Source: Actinomycetales bacterium UBA1416
GTDB taxonomy: Bacteria > Actinomycetota > Actinomycetes > Actinomycetales > Actinomycetaceae
DNA: 29,828 nucleotides
NCBI GenBank assembly: GCA_002304945.1
Contig: DBPQ01000062.1
Span: 22,553-52,380 of the forward strand
Direction of reading: 5' to 3'
Below, in pieces: positions 1 through 7,700 of this stretch. Each line of letters opens with the position of its first letter. Positions within the stretch are counted from its first letter, which is position 1. Under the pieces are notes generated by a model. The model was given only the letters and a program-made list of their open reading frames with translations, was not told the origin of the DNA and did not search any database. The translations under genes were made by a program, and so were the position numbers.

Positions 1-72
1 GTCGGCCCGATGACACGGGCCATGCTGCTCGCCAACGTCGTCGAGATGGCGGAGCGCGCCGCCGGGGCATGA
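1..72 (+). CDS. folD: FolD C-terminus (partial): methylenetetrahydrofolate dehydrogenase/cyclohydrolase
   Basis: Only the last 23 codons are in the window. They read VGPMTRAMLLANVVEMAER followed by a short tail, which is the conserved C-terminal end of FolD (the GGVGPMT motif and the final helix). FolD interconverts 5,10-methylene-THF, methenyl-THF and 10-formyl-THF in the cytoplasm, using NADP. The stop TGA lies inside an ATGA overlap with the start of the exonuclease III gene at 69, so the two are probably co-transcribed and translationally coupled. The call rests on a short segment, but the motif is distinctive. Confidence 0.85.
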   Translation, partial: VGPMTRAMLLANVVEMAERAAGA

Positions 73-863
73 GGATCTCCTCCGTCAACGTCAACGGCAT
101 CCGGGCGGCCATGCGCAAGGGCATGGCCGACTGGTTGGACTCACGCGCCCCCGACTTCCTGCTGCTGCAGGAGACCCGGGCGGACGCCGCGATCGTCTCG
201 GACCTGCTCGGGCCGTCCTGGCACGTGGCGCCGGAGGTGTCCCGGCTCAAGGGGCGGGCGGGGGTCGCCGTCGCGAGCCGGGTGGCGCCCGTGGCCGTGC
301 GCGCGGGCCTGCCCGGCGAGGAGGCGGACGTGGACTCGGGCCGTTGGGTGGAGGCCGACTTCGACTCCCCGGCCGGCCCTCTCACGCTCGTGTCCACCTA
401 CCTGCACTCGGGCACGGCGAACACCCCGAGCATGGAGCTGAAGTACGCCCACCTCGATCTCGTCGATGCGCGCCTGGCCGAACTGGCTGCGACCGGCCGG
501 CACGTGCTGCTGGCCGGCGACCTCAACATCGTGCGCGGTCCGCTGGACATCCGGAACTGGCGCAGCAACCACAACCGGGTGGCCGGGGTCCTCGACCGGG
601 AGATCGCCTACCTGGAGCGGTGGTTCGGCGAGGTCGGCCTCGTGGACGTCCACCGGGCCGTGGTGGGGGAGTGCCAGGGCCCGTACACGTGGTGGTCGCA
701 GCGCGGGAAGGCCTTCGACAACGACGCGGGCTGGCGCATCGACTACCAGGTGGCGAGCGCGCCGTTCGCCGCCACGGCCCGCGGCGCCGTCGTCGATCGC
801 GCCACGGCGTGGGACACGCGGTTCTCGGACCACGCACCCCTCACCGTGGACTACGACCTCTAG
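69..863 (+). CDS. xth: Exodeoxyribonuclease III (AP endonuclease, ExoIII family)
   Basis: This 264-residue protein belongs to the exonuclease III/APE1 branch of the endonuclease-exonuclease-phosphatase fold. The family cuts DNA 5' of abasic sites and has 3'-5' exonuclease and 3'-phosphatase activity in base excision repair. All catalytic positions are visible: SVNVNGIRAA at the N-terminus, Mg-binding Glu35 in LLLQETR, Tyr111 in TYLHSG, Asp151/Asn153 in GDLNI, Asp225 in RIDY and Asp254-His255 in SDHAPL. Length is normal for the family. The ATG start overlaps the folD stop (ATGA). The 3' end is unusual: the stop shares the palindrome CTAG (860-863) with the stop of the convergent ABC ATPase gene, leaving no intergenic space. 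Confidence 0.95.
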   Translation: MRISSVNVNGIRAAMRKGMADWLDSRAPDFLLLQETRADAAIVSDLLGPSWHVAPEVSRLKGRAGVAVASRVAPVAVRAGLPGEEADVDSGRWVEADFDSPAGPLTLVSTYLHSGTANTPSMELKYAHLDLVDARLAELAATGRHVLLAGDLNIVRGPLDIRNWRSNHNRVAGVLDREIAYLERWFGEVGLVDVHRAVVGECQGPYTWWSQRGKAFDNDAGWRIDYQVASAPFAATARGAVVDRATAWDTRFSDHAPLTVDYDL

Positions 864-2518
864 CCCGCCGCCTGCTCGGCGGCGCGCAGTGCCGCGAGCT
901 CGCGCCGCCGCTCGGCCTGCTCCACCGGATCCGGGACGGGGAGGGAGGCGAGCAGCCGCCTGGTGTAGTCGTCCCGGGGGGCGGTGAGGACGTCCTCGCT
1001 CCGCCCGATCTCCACGAGGCGGCCGCGGTGCAGCACCGCGATCCGGTCCGCGAGGTCGTCCACCACGGCGAGGTCATGGCTGATGAACAGCGCAGCGAAG
1101 CCAAGGTCCTTCTGGAGCTCGTAGAACAGGTCGAGCACGGTGGCCTGCACCGAGACGTCGAGGGCACTCGTCGGCTCGTCCGCGATCAGGAGGCTCGGGC
1201 CCAGCGCGAGGGACCGGGCGAGCGAGGCCCGCTGGCGCTCGCCGCCCGAGAGTTCGTGCGGGAACCTGTCCCCGTACGCCCGCGGCAGGCGGACCGCCTC
1301 GAGCAGTTCGTCCACCCGCTTGCGCGCCTTCCCGGGGTCCGCGGCGATGCCGTGGACCACGAGGGGTTCGGCCACGGCGTCCGCGATGCTCAGCAGCGGG
1401 TTGAAGCTGGAGGCCGGGTCCTGGAACACGAAGCCGATGTTCTTCCGCACCGAGCGGAACTCACGCTCGCGGAAGGCGTTCATCTCGTGGCCGAGCACCT
1501 GGAGTGAGCCGCCGGTCACCTTCGTGAGGCCGGCGATCGCCCGCCCGATCGTGGTCTTTCCCGAACCGCTCTCGCCCACGAGGCCGAGCACCTCGCCCGG
1601 CGAGACCGTGAAGCTCACGCCGTCCACGGCGGTGAACCCGCCCCGGCCGAACCTCCCGGGGAAGTGGACCTCGAGGTCCCGGGCCACGACCACGGGCTCC
1701 GAGGTCGTGGGGTGGCGGCGGCCGCGCTCGGCTGCCCCCAGTCGGGGCACGGCGGCGAGGAGCCGCTGGGTGTAGGGATGACGGGGCGAGGCGAACAGCG
1801 TGCGGACCTCCGCCTGCTCCACCAGCTTGCCCTGGTACATGACGGCCACGCGGTCCGCCAGGTCCGCCACCACGCCCATGTTGTGGGTGATCAGGAGGAT
1901 CGCCACCCCGAACTCGTCGCGGGCGCGGCGCAGCAGGTCGAGGATCTCGGCCTGGACGGTGACGTCGAGGGCGGTGGTGGGCTCGTCCGCGATGATGACC
2001 TCGGGTTCGAGCACGAGCGCCATCGCGATCACCACGCGCTGCTTCTGCCCGCCGGAGAACTGGTGCGGGTAGTGGTCGACCCTCTCCTCGGGGTCGGGGA
2101 TGCCCACCCGGCGCAGGATGTCGATCGCCTTGGCACGGGCCTCCCTCCTGGTGTACTTCCCGTGGGCACGCAGGCCCTCGGCGATCTGCCAGCCGACCGG
2201 GTAGACCGGGTTGAGTGCGGTGGACGGCTCCTGGAAGACCATGGCCGCGTCGGTGCCGCGCACGGCGCGCAGCTGGGCGCCCGACAGCGTGGTGACGTCG
2301 GTGCCGTTCAGGAGGACCGCCCCGGAGACGGTCGCGGTCTCGGGGAGCATCCCGAGGATGGACTTGGAGGTCACGGACTTGCCGCTGCCGCTCTCGCCCA
2401 CGATGGCGAGCACCTCGCCCGGGCTCACCGTCAGGCTGACACCGTCGACGGCGGTGACGTCGCCGCCGTCGGTGGCGAAGCGGATGCCCAGGTCCCTCAC
2501 TTCGACGACGTTGCTCAT
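860..2518 (-). CDS. Dipeptide/oligopeptide ABC transporter, fused double ATP-binding subunit
   Basis: This 552-residue protein carries two complete nucleotide-binding domains that correspond to separate DppD and DppF (OppD/OppF) subunits elsewhere. The first domain has Walker A GESGSGKS at 41-48, the ABC signature FSGGQKQR near 154-161, Walker B VIIADEP and an H-loop in ITHNMG, then the HPYTQ segment near 247 typical of peptide-importer ATPases. The second domain starts near 275 and has GESGSGKT at 315-322, LSGGERQR, LLIADEP and ISHDL. Both sites look competent. The protein would sit on the cytoplasmic face and energise the two permeases upstream. The ATG at 2518 overlaps the permease stop (ATGA), so it is the last gene of a four-gene operon. 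Substrate specificity cannot be read from sequence. Confidence 0.93.
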   Translation of the reverse strand: MSNVVEVRDLGIRFATDGGDVTAVDGVSLTVSPGEVLAIVGESGSGKSVTSKSILGMLPETATVSGAVLLNGTDVTTLSGAQLRAVRGTDAAMVFQEPSTALNPVYPVGWQIAEGLRAHGKYTRREARAKAIDILRRVGIPDPEERVDHYPHQFSGGQKQRVVIAMALVLEPEVIIADEPTTALDVTVQAEILDLLRRARDEFGVAILLITHNMGVVADLADRVAVMYQGKLVEQAEVRTLFASPRHPYTQRLLAAVPRLGAAERGRRHPTTSEPVVVARDLEVHFPGRFGRGGFTAVDGVSFTVSPGEVLGLVGESGSGKTTIGRAIAGLTKVTGGSLQVLGHEMNAFREREFRSVRKNIGFVFQDPASSFNPLLSIADAVAEPLVVHGIAADPGKARKRVDELLEAVRLPRAYGDRFPHELSGGERQRASLARSLALGPSLLIADEPTSALDVSVQATVLDLFYELQKDLGFAALFISHDLAVVDDLADRIAVLHRGRLVEIGRSEDVLTAPRDDYTRRLLASLPVPDPVEQAERRRELAALRAAEQAAG

Positions 2519-3519
2519 GCGAGTCCCTCCTGTCCCGCCGGCCCGAGGCTGCCCCCGGGGACGACGACGGTCTCCGCGGTCGGGGAGGGAGCGGCGTCCG
2601 CCCGGCGCCTGGTCCGTAGGCGCGGATCGGCGAGGTCGTTGAGGGACTCGCCGATGAGGGTGATGCCCATGACCACCAGGACGATCGCGAGGCCGGGGAA
2701 GAGCCCCGTCCACCAGATCCCGCTCGTGACGTCCGAGATCGCCTTGTTGAGGTCGTAGCCCCACTCCGCGGCGGCCGTCGGATCGATGCCGAAGCCGAGG
2801 AAGCCGAGTCCGGCGAGCGTCAGGAGCGCCTCGGAGCTGTTGAGCGTGAAGATGAGCGGCAGGGTTCGGGTGGCGTTGCGGAAGACGTGCCGGAACATGA
2901 TTCGGGTGGTCGGGGTCCCGATCACCTTGGCGGACTCCACGAAGGCCTCCGCCTTGATCCGTACGGTCTCGGCACGGGTGACCCGGAAGTACTGCGGGAT
3001 GAAGACGACCGTGATCGAGATGGCGGCGGCGAGGATTCCGCCCCACATGGACGAGCGCCCGCCGCTGATGACGATGGCCGCCACGATCGCCAGGAGGAGG
3101 CTGGGGAAGGCGTACACGGCGTCGGCGATGACGACGAGCACACGGTCGAGCCAGCCTCCGAGGTACCCGGAGAGCAGCCCGAGCAGCACACCGACGAAGA
3201 TGGAGAGCAGCACGGCGACGACGATGACCATCAGGGCGGTGCGGGTGCCCCAGATGACACGGGAGAGCACGTCGTACCCCCCGACGGTGGTGCCGAGCAG
3301 GTGGTCGCCGCCCGGCGGAACCTGGGCGCCGAACAGGCCGTCGGAGTCGCGGAGCTGCGCGGGGCCGTAGGGTGCCAGCACCGGCGCGAGGAGGGCGGTG
3401 AGGAGGAACGCGCCGGTGATGACGAGGCCGGCGATGAGCATGCCGCGCTGCAGTCCGACGCTCTGGCGGAGCTGGTGGACGACGGGCAGGCGCTTCCACC
3501 AGGGGACGGGGCTGGCCAT
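2515..3519 (-). CDS. Peptide ABC transporter permease, DppC/OppC type
   Basis: This is a 334-residue inner-membrane permease. A short charged N-terminus (MASPVPWWKRL) leads into a first membrane segment near residues 28-50, followed by the OppC-type periplasmic stretch with HLLGTTVGGYDVLSRVIWGTR, then five more hydrophobic segments. The EAA loop that contacts the ATPase is visible as FVESAKVIGTPTTRIMFRHV. A C-terminal tail follows the last helix (SLNDLADPRLRTR). The start ATG at 3519 overlaps the stop of the upstream permease by one base (TGATG), and its own stop overlaps the ATPase start, so translation is probably coupled. It is expected to form a heterodimeric channel with the DppB-type subunit. 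Confidence 0.92.
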   Translation of the reverse strand: MASPVPWWKRLPVVHQLRQSVGLQRGMLIAGLVITGAFLLTALLAPVLAPYGPAQLRDSDGLFGAQVPPGGDHLLGTTVGGYDVLSRVIWGTRTALMVIVVAVLLSIFVGVLLGLLSGYLGGWLDRVLVVIADAVYAFPSLLLAIVAAIVISGGRSSMWGGILAAAISITVVFIPQYFRVTRAETVRIKAEAFVESAKVIGTPTTRIMFRHVFRNATRTLPLIFTLNSSEALLTLAGLGFLGFGIDPTAAAEWGYDLNKAISDVTSGIWWTGLFPGLAIVLVVMGITLIGESLNDLADPRLRTRRRADAAPSPTAETVVVPGGSLGPAGQEGLA

Positions 3520-4595
3520 CAGTACCTCACTCTCGGGTCGATGAGCGCCGCGGCGATGTCGACGACGAAGTTCGTGAGGGCGACGATCACGGCGAGGAGT
3601 GCCACGATCCCCTGGACGGCCACGAAGTCCCGGGCGGTGAGGTACTCGGCGAGCTGGAAGCCGAGGCCCTTCCACTCGAAGGTGGTCTCGGTCAGCACAG
3701 CCCCACCGAGGAGGAGGGCGATCTGCATGCCCATCACCGTGATGATAGGGATGAGGGCAGGTTTCAGCGCGTGCTTGCGGACCAGCCGCACCTCGCTGAC
3801 GCCGCGCGATCGGGCGGCGTCGACATAGTCCATGCTCAGCGTCCCGATCACGTTCGTGCGCACGAGCCGGAGGAAGATGCCGGCGGTGAGGAGGCCGAGG
3901 GCCGTGGCGGGGAGGACCGCGTGCTGCAGCACGTCGGAGATCAGGTCCCACCGGCCCGTCCGCAGCGCGTCGACGATGTAGATGCCGGTGGCGCCGTCGA
4001 TCTTCGACAGGGTGAGTTCCGTGCGGATCGAGGCGCGTCCGGAGACGGGCAGGACGCCCAGCCACACGGAGAAGACCAGCTTGAGCATGAGGCCGGCGAA
4101 GAACACCGGGGTGGCGTAGAACAGGATTGCCGCGACCCGCAGGATCGCGTCCTGCGTCTTGTCCCGGAAGTAGCCGGCGACCATCCCGAGCGGAACCCCG
4201 ACGAGGAGCGCCACGACCAGCGCGAAGAGCGCGAGTTCGAGCGTGGCCGTGCCGTAGGTGGTGAGGATCTCGGTGACGGGGCGGTTGTCGCTGAGGGTGG
4301 TGCCGAAGTCCCCCGTGAAGATGTCACCGAGGTACTCGACGTACTGCACGTACAGCGGACGGTTGTACCCGGCCGCCTCGATGCGCTCGGCGAGCTGGTC
4401 GGGGGTGAGGCGGCCGCCGAGCGCGGCGGTGATGGGGTCACCGGTGGCCCGCATGAACACGAAGACCATCGAGACGAGGATCAGGATGGTCGGGAAGATC
4501 AGGAGGAACCGGGTGACGAGGTAGCGGACCAGGGGGCTGCCGCCCGACCTGCGGTTCGCGCTCGCCACCGCTGCCGGTGGAGCCGATGGAGTCAT
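3519..4595 (-). CDS. Peptide ABC transporter permease, DppB/OppB type
   Basis: This 358-residue permease opens with a 20-residue hydrophilic stretch and then the DppB/OppB hallmark LVRYLVTRFLLIFPTILIL membrane segment. It continues with the family's GDPI motif, the periplasmic segment YVQYVEYLGDIFTGDFGTTL, and an EAA loop reading YVDAARSRGVSEVRLVRKH. Six membrane spans fit the hydrophobicity pattern. The ribosome-binding sequence AAGGGA precedes the ATG at 4595. It follows the binding-protein gene after a 72-base gap containing a stem-loop, and runs into the next permease by one base. Partners are the DppC-type permease, the fused ATPase and the upstream lipoprotein. Confidence 0.92.
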   Translation of the reverse strand: MTPSAPPAAVASANRRSGGSPLVRYLVTRFLLIFPTILILVSMVFVFMRATGDPITAALGGRLTPDQLAERIEAAGYNRPLYVQYVEYLGDIFTGDFGTTLSDNRPVTEILTTYGTATLELALFALVVALLVGVPLGMVAGYFRDKTQDAILRVAAILFYATPVFFAGLMLKLVFSVWLGVLPVSGRASIRTELTLSKIDGATGIYIVDALRTGRWDLISDVLQHAVLPATALGLLTAGIFLRLVRTNVIGTLSMDYVDAARSRGVSEVRLVRKHALKPALIPIITVMGMQIALLLGGAVLTETTFEWKGLGFQLAEYLTARDFVAVQGIVALLAVIVALTNFVVDIAAALIDPRVRY

Positions 4596-4612
4596 GGTCG
4601 TCCCTTGGACGG

Positions 4613-4652
4613 CGTCAGGGGGCGTCCCGCGCGGGCGGGCCGCCCCCTGACG
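4613..4652 (-). terminator. Intergenic stem-loop between binding-protein and permease genes
   Basis: The sequence CGTCAGGGGGCG (4613-4624) is followed after 16 bases by its exact reverse complement (4641-4652), giving a 12-bp GC-rich stem. It lies between the stop of the solute-binding lipoprotein and the start of the first permease. No T-tract follows on the minus strand. It is best read as a partial terminator or an mRNA-stabilising hairpin that lets the binding protein be made in excess over the membrane subunits. The function is inferred; the inverted repeat is seen. Confidence 0.6.
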
Positions 4653-4667
4653 TCAGGTGGAGGGGCC

Positions 4668-6326
4668 TCAGCCCTTGGTGAGGGTCCCGTAACGGAACTT
4701 GAAGGAGGCGTCGAGGGTGACGCCGTCGACGTCGTTGCCCGCGACGGCGACCTGGGCGCCCTGCAGGTAGGGGACCGTGGACAGGTCCTGGGCCACCTTG
4801 TCCTGGATCTCCTCGATCTTCGCCTGCCGCTCGGCGGGGTCGACCGTGACGGCCTGCTCGAGGATGAGGTCGTTGACCTCCTGGTTCTCGTAGTGGTTGG
4901 CCAGGAAGTTCTCGATCAGGAAGAACGGGGTGAGGTAGTTGTCCGCGTCCGAGTAGTCCGGGAACCAGCCGAGCTGGTAGGCGGGGTACACGTCGGAGGA
5001 ACGGTCCTTCGAGTACTGCACCCACTCGGTGGTCTGGAGGTTGACGCTGAACAGGCCGTCCGCCTCGAGCTGGCTCTTGATGAGGGCGTACTCGTCACCG
5101 GAGGACGGGCCGTAGTGGTCGTCCGAGTACTGCAGGTTGAGGGCCACCGGGGTGGTGACGCCCGCATCCTCGAGGAGCTGCGCCGCGGCCGCGGCGTCCG
5201 GGCCGCCCGCGCCGTCGCCGTAGAGGTCCTTGAGGGACTCGGTGGCGCCGGTCAGCCCGTCCGGGACGTAGGAGTACAGCGGCGTGTAGGTGCCCTTGTA
5301 CACCTGCTCGGAGAGCTCGGCCCGGTCGATCAGGGAGGCGACGGCCTGCCGCACGGCCAGCGCCTTGGCCGGGTCGGCCTCGGCGGTGGCGGCGCCGTAG
5401 GGCTGCGTGTTGAAGTTGAACACGATGTAGCGGATCTCGCCGCCGGGGCCCTCGTGCACGGTGACGTCCTCGGAGCCCTGGAGGTCCTCGATGTCCGTGG
5501 CGGACAGGCTGCGGTGGGCGACGTCGATCTGCCCCTCCTGGACCTCGAGCTTGAGGTTGGAGGCGTCGGCGTAGTAGTTCACGATCACCGTCTCGGTCTC
5601 AGCGGGACCGAGCAGGCCCTGATAGCCGTCGAAGGCGGTGTACTCGATGACGTTGTTGAAGTCGTACGCCGCGATGGTGTACTGCCCGGCGAAGGCCTGG
5701 CCGTCCACGATCTCCTGGTCAGGGGTGAGGGCGTCCGCGGCGAACACGTCCTCGTCCACGATCGGCCCGGCGGGGCTGGAGAGGATCTGCGGGAACACCT
5801 GGTCGTTCTCGCTCTTCAGGTTGAACACCACGGTCAGGTCGTCGACCACGTCCACGCTGTCGAGGTTGTAGAGCAGGCTGGCCGGCCCGTTCACGTCGTT
5901 GATCCCCACCATGCGGTCGAACGTGAACTTCACGTCGGAGGCGGTGAGCGCGTTGCCGTTCGCGAAGGTCAGGCCCTCCTTGAGCACCACCTGGTACTCG
6001 GAGGGCGAGACGAACTCGGCCGACTCGGCGATGTCCGGCTCCACGTCCGGGCTGCCGTACGGGGTGTTCAGCAGGAAGGGATAGACCTGGTTCATCACGG
6101 CGAAGGAGCCGTTGTCGTAGGACCCGGCCGGGTCGATCGTCGTGATCTTGTCGGTGGTCCCGATGAGGATGGTGTCGCTGCCACTCGACGTGGTGGCGCC
6201 GTCCGTACCGGTCGCGTCGCCGTCGCCGGGTTCGTCGGTGCTGGCGCAGCCGGCGACGGCGAGGGTGAGTGCGGCGGCACCGGCGAGCGCGCCGGCGGTG
6301 CGGCTGCGGGTGAAGCTGGTTGCCAT
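4668..6326 (-). CDS. Peptide-binding lipoprotein of ABC transporter (SBP family 5, DppA/OppA-like)
   Basis: This 552-residue extracytoplasmic substrate-binding protein belongs to bacterial SBP family 5. The N-terminus is a lipoprotein signal: MATSFTRSRTAG, a hydrophobic stretch, and the lipobox VAGC, followed by an acidic Ser/Thr/Gly-rich linker. Family features include the early TDKITTIDPAGSYDNGSF segment, a typical VSPSEYQVVLKEGLTFANG stretch, and DVKFTFDRM, which is close to the family signature. A longer upstream reading frame exists, but the ATG at 6326 has a good ribosome site (AAGGA) and starts exactly at the signal peptide. The gene is first in the operon, so the promoter should lie in 6327-6497. 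Dipeptides, oligopeptides or another compound (nickel, heme, glycosides) are possible ligands. Confidence 0.92.
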   Translation of the reverse strand: MATSFTRSRTAGALAGAAALTLAVAGCASTDEPGDGDATGTDGATTSSGSDTILIGTTDKITTIDPAGSYDNGSFAVMNQVYPFLLNTPYGSPDVEPDIAESAEFVSPSEYQVVLKEGLTFANGNALTASDVKFTFDRMVGINDVNGPASLLYNLDSVDVVDDLTVVFNLKSENDQVFPQILSSPAGPIVDEDVFAADALTPDQEIVDGQAFAGQYTIAAYDFNNVIEYTAFDGYQGLLGPAETETVIVNYYADASNLKLEVQEGQIDVAHRSLSATDIEDLQGSEDVTVHEGPGGEIRYIVFNFNTQPYGAATAEADPAKALAVRQAVASLIDRAELSEQVYKGTYTPLYSYVPDGLTGATESLKDLYGDGAGGPDAAAAAQLLEDAGVTTPVALNLQYSDDHYGPSSGDEYALIKSQLEADGLFSVNLQTTEWVQYSKDRSSDVYPAYQLGWFPDYSDADNYLTPFFLIENFLANHYENQEVNDLILEQAVTVDPAERQAKIEEIQDKVAQDLSTVPYLQGAQVAVAGNDVDGVTLDASFKFRYGTLTKG

Positions 6327-6411
6327 GTGGGGTGTCCTTCGGTCCGGTCCCGCTGGGCGGAACGCCTTGCGCCGCGGGTGGGCCCGTGACGCCGTTCCGA
6401 CAGGTGTAGCA

Positions 6412-6430
6412 CAGTGGTGTGGGGCCACTG
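6412..6430. promoter_or_regulatory. Inverted repeat in the divergent promoter region of the peptide transporter
   Basis: CAGTGG and CCACTG face each other across 7 bases (TGTGGGG). The repeat lies in the 171-base divergent region between the binding-protein gene (minus) and the YihY gene (plus). On the minus strand it is followed at once by GCTACACCT, which could be a weak -10 element, placing the repeat over the -35 region of the transporter promoter. This suggests an operator, but the arms are short and no regulator is encoded nearby. Confidence 0.3.
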
Positions 6431-6485
6431 CGCGGCGCTTCCGGCACGTGGACATCATCGGGGAGCCTCCCGGCGGGTCCTTGGC

Positions 6486-6491
6486 TACCCT
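6486..6491 (+). promoter_or_regulatory. Putative -10 box (TACCCT) of a leaderless yihY transcript
   Basis: TACCCT fits the actinobacterial -10 consensus TANNNT and ends 6 bases before the ATG at 6498. Transcription would therefore start at or next to the A of the start codon. No Shine-Dalgarno sequence is seen upstream of this ATG, which agrees with leaderless translation. No convincing -35 element is present. Confidence 0.55.
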
Positions 6492-6497
6492 CGAAGC

Positions 6498-7694
6498 ATG
6501 ACCTCAACCGAGCAGACCATCGCGGACGCAACGATCCGGGCCGTCGAGAGGCCTCCGTTGCGGGAGGAGCTGCACGAGCGGGAAGGGCTCGTCGATCGGG
6601 CCAAGCTGTTGTTCGAGTGGTACAAGTCCACCCGGCTCGGCCGCACCATGGCGCGCGTGGGCACCGCCAAGGGCAACCTCCTCGCGGGCGGCATCGCCTA
6701 TGCCGCCCTGTTCTCCCTCTTCGCCGCCCTGGCGATCGGATGGACCATCTTCATGGCCGTCCTCGGGGACGACGAGCAGCTGCGCGGGCAACTCATCGAC
6801 ACCGTGAACAGGTCCCTGCCCGGCATCCTCGACGACGGCTCCGGCAACGGGATGCTGCGGCCCGAGGACCTTGTCCAGGACACCGCGCTCAACCTGACCT
6901 CGATCATCGCGTTCCTCGTGCTCCTCTGGTCCGCCATCGCCACGATGACCGCGCTGAAGGCCTCGATCCGCCGCATGTTCGGGGTGGTGTCCCTCCCCGA
7001 GAACTTCGTGCTGAAGAAGCTCCGCGATCTCCTCGGCTTCCTGGTGCTCGCCGTGGCCACGCTCGTGACCTCGGTCGCGTCCCTCGCCGCCAACAGCCTC
7101 GGCACCCTCGTCTTCGACTGGCTGGGGATCGACGGCCCCTTCACCGCCTTCCTCCTGCGTGCCGGCACGTTCCTCCTCGGCGCCGCCGTGGACTTCGCGG
7201 TGTTCGTCTTCCTGTTCCGGTGGTTCGCGGGCCTGCGGGTGCCGCGCCGCGACCTGTTGATGGGTGCGGCGCTGGGCGGGTTCGCCACCGCCGTGATCCG
7301 GGTGCTCGGCACCTCGGTCGTGGGCGCGTCGGACAACCCGCTGCTCGCCTCGGCGACCGCTCTCGTGACGATCCTCCTGTGGGTCAACCTGGTCTCACGG
7401 GTGGCACTCATCGTGGCGGCCTTCACGGCCAACCCTCCGGCGCCGGTGGTGCCGGAGTCCGCCGAGGAGGTCCACTTCGACCAGACGCCCAACTACGTCA
7501 CCGTCTCCGCACCGCACACCCTCGCGTGGGATCACCACGCCGCGACCGGGGCGGTCTCGCCCCGCCGGCCCGAACCCGAGCCGGAGCCCGGGCCGCAGCC
7601 GAAGTGGGGCGGACTGATCGGTTGGATGAAGCGCCGGAGGATCGAACGGCTGGAGCGCCGCCTCGCCTCCGCCCGCGACCGGTACTACGAGTAG
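6498..7694 (+). CDS. YihY/BrkB-family integral membrane protein
   Basis: This 398-residue protein has the YihY (BrkB, UPF0761) architecture: a hydrophilic N-terminus of about 55 residues, the family segment GNLLAGGIAYAALFSLFAALAIGWTI leading into the first span, then about five further hydrophobic spans to roughly residue 315. The C-terminal cytoplasmic tail is long, Pro/Glu-rich (PEPEPEPGPQP) and ends in a basic amphipathic stretch. The family was once called ribonuclease BN by mistake; its function is still unclear. I chose the ATG at 6498 over an upstream extension because a TANNNT -10 box lies directly before it and the homologous part begins after it. It is followed 6 bases later by the GDP-mannose pyrophosphorylase gene, so the two are probably co-transcribed. 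Confidence 0.85.
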   Translation: MTSTEQTIADATIRAVERPPLREELHEREGLVDRAKLLFEWYKSTRLGRTMARVGTAKGNLLAGGIAYAALFSLFAALAIGWTIFMAVLGDDEQLRGQLIDTVNRSLPGILDDGSGNGMLRPEDLVQDTALNLTSIIAFLVLLWSAIATMTALKASIRRMFGVVSLPENFVLKKLRDLLGFLVLAVATLVTSVASLAANSLGTLVFDWLGIDGPFTAFLLRAGTFLLGAAVDFAVFVFLFRWFAGLRVPRRDLLMGAALGGFATAVIRVLGTSVVGASDNPLLASATALVTILLWVNLVSRVALIVAAFTANPPAPVVPESAEEVHFDQTPNYVTVSAPHTLAWDHHAATGAVSPRRPEPEPEPGPQPKWGGLIGWMKRRRIERLERRLASARDRYYE

Positions 7695-7700
7695 GACGAC

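Noticed and set aside
2519..3499. N-terminal extension of the fused ATPase frame
   Set aside because: It overlaps the DppC-type permease out of frame and is Arg/His/Pro-rich; the true start at 2518 is fixed by the ATGA overlap.
3771..6389. 872-codon open frame on the plus strand
   Set aside because: It is antisense to the binding-protein and permease genes, with a composition of Val/Gly/Asp/Glu/Arg/His typical of GC-rich shadow frames and no recognisable motif.
6327..6458. N-terminal extension of the peptide-binding lipoprotein
   Set aside because: It would place the lipoprotein signal peptide internally; the ATG at 6326 has a ribosome site and begins the signal sequence.
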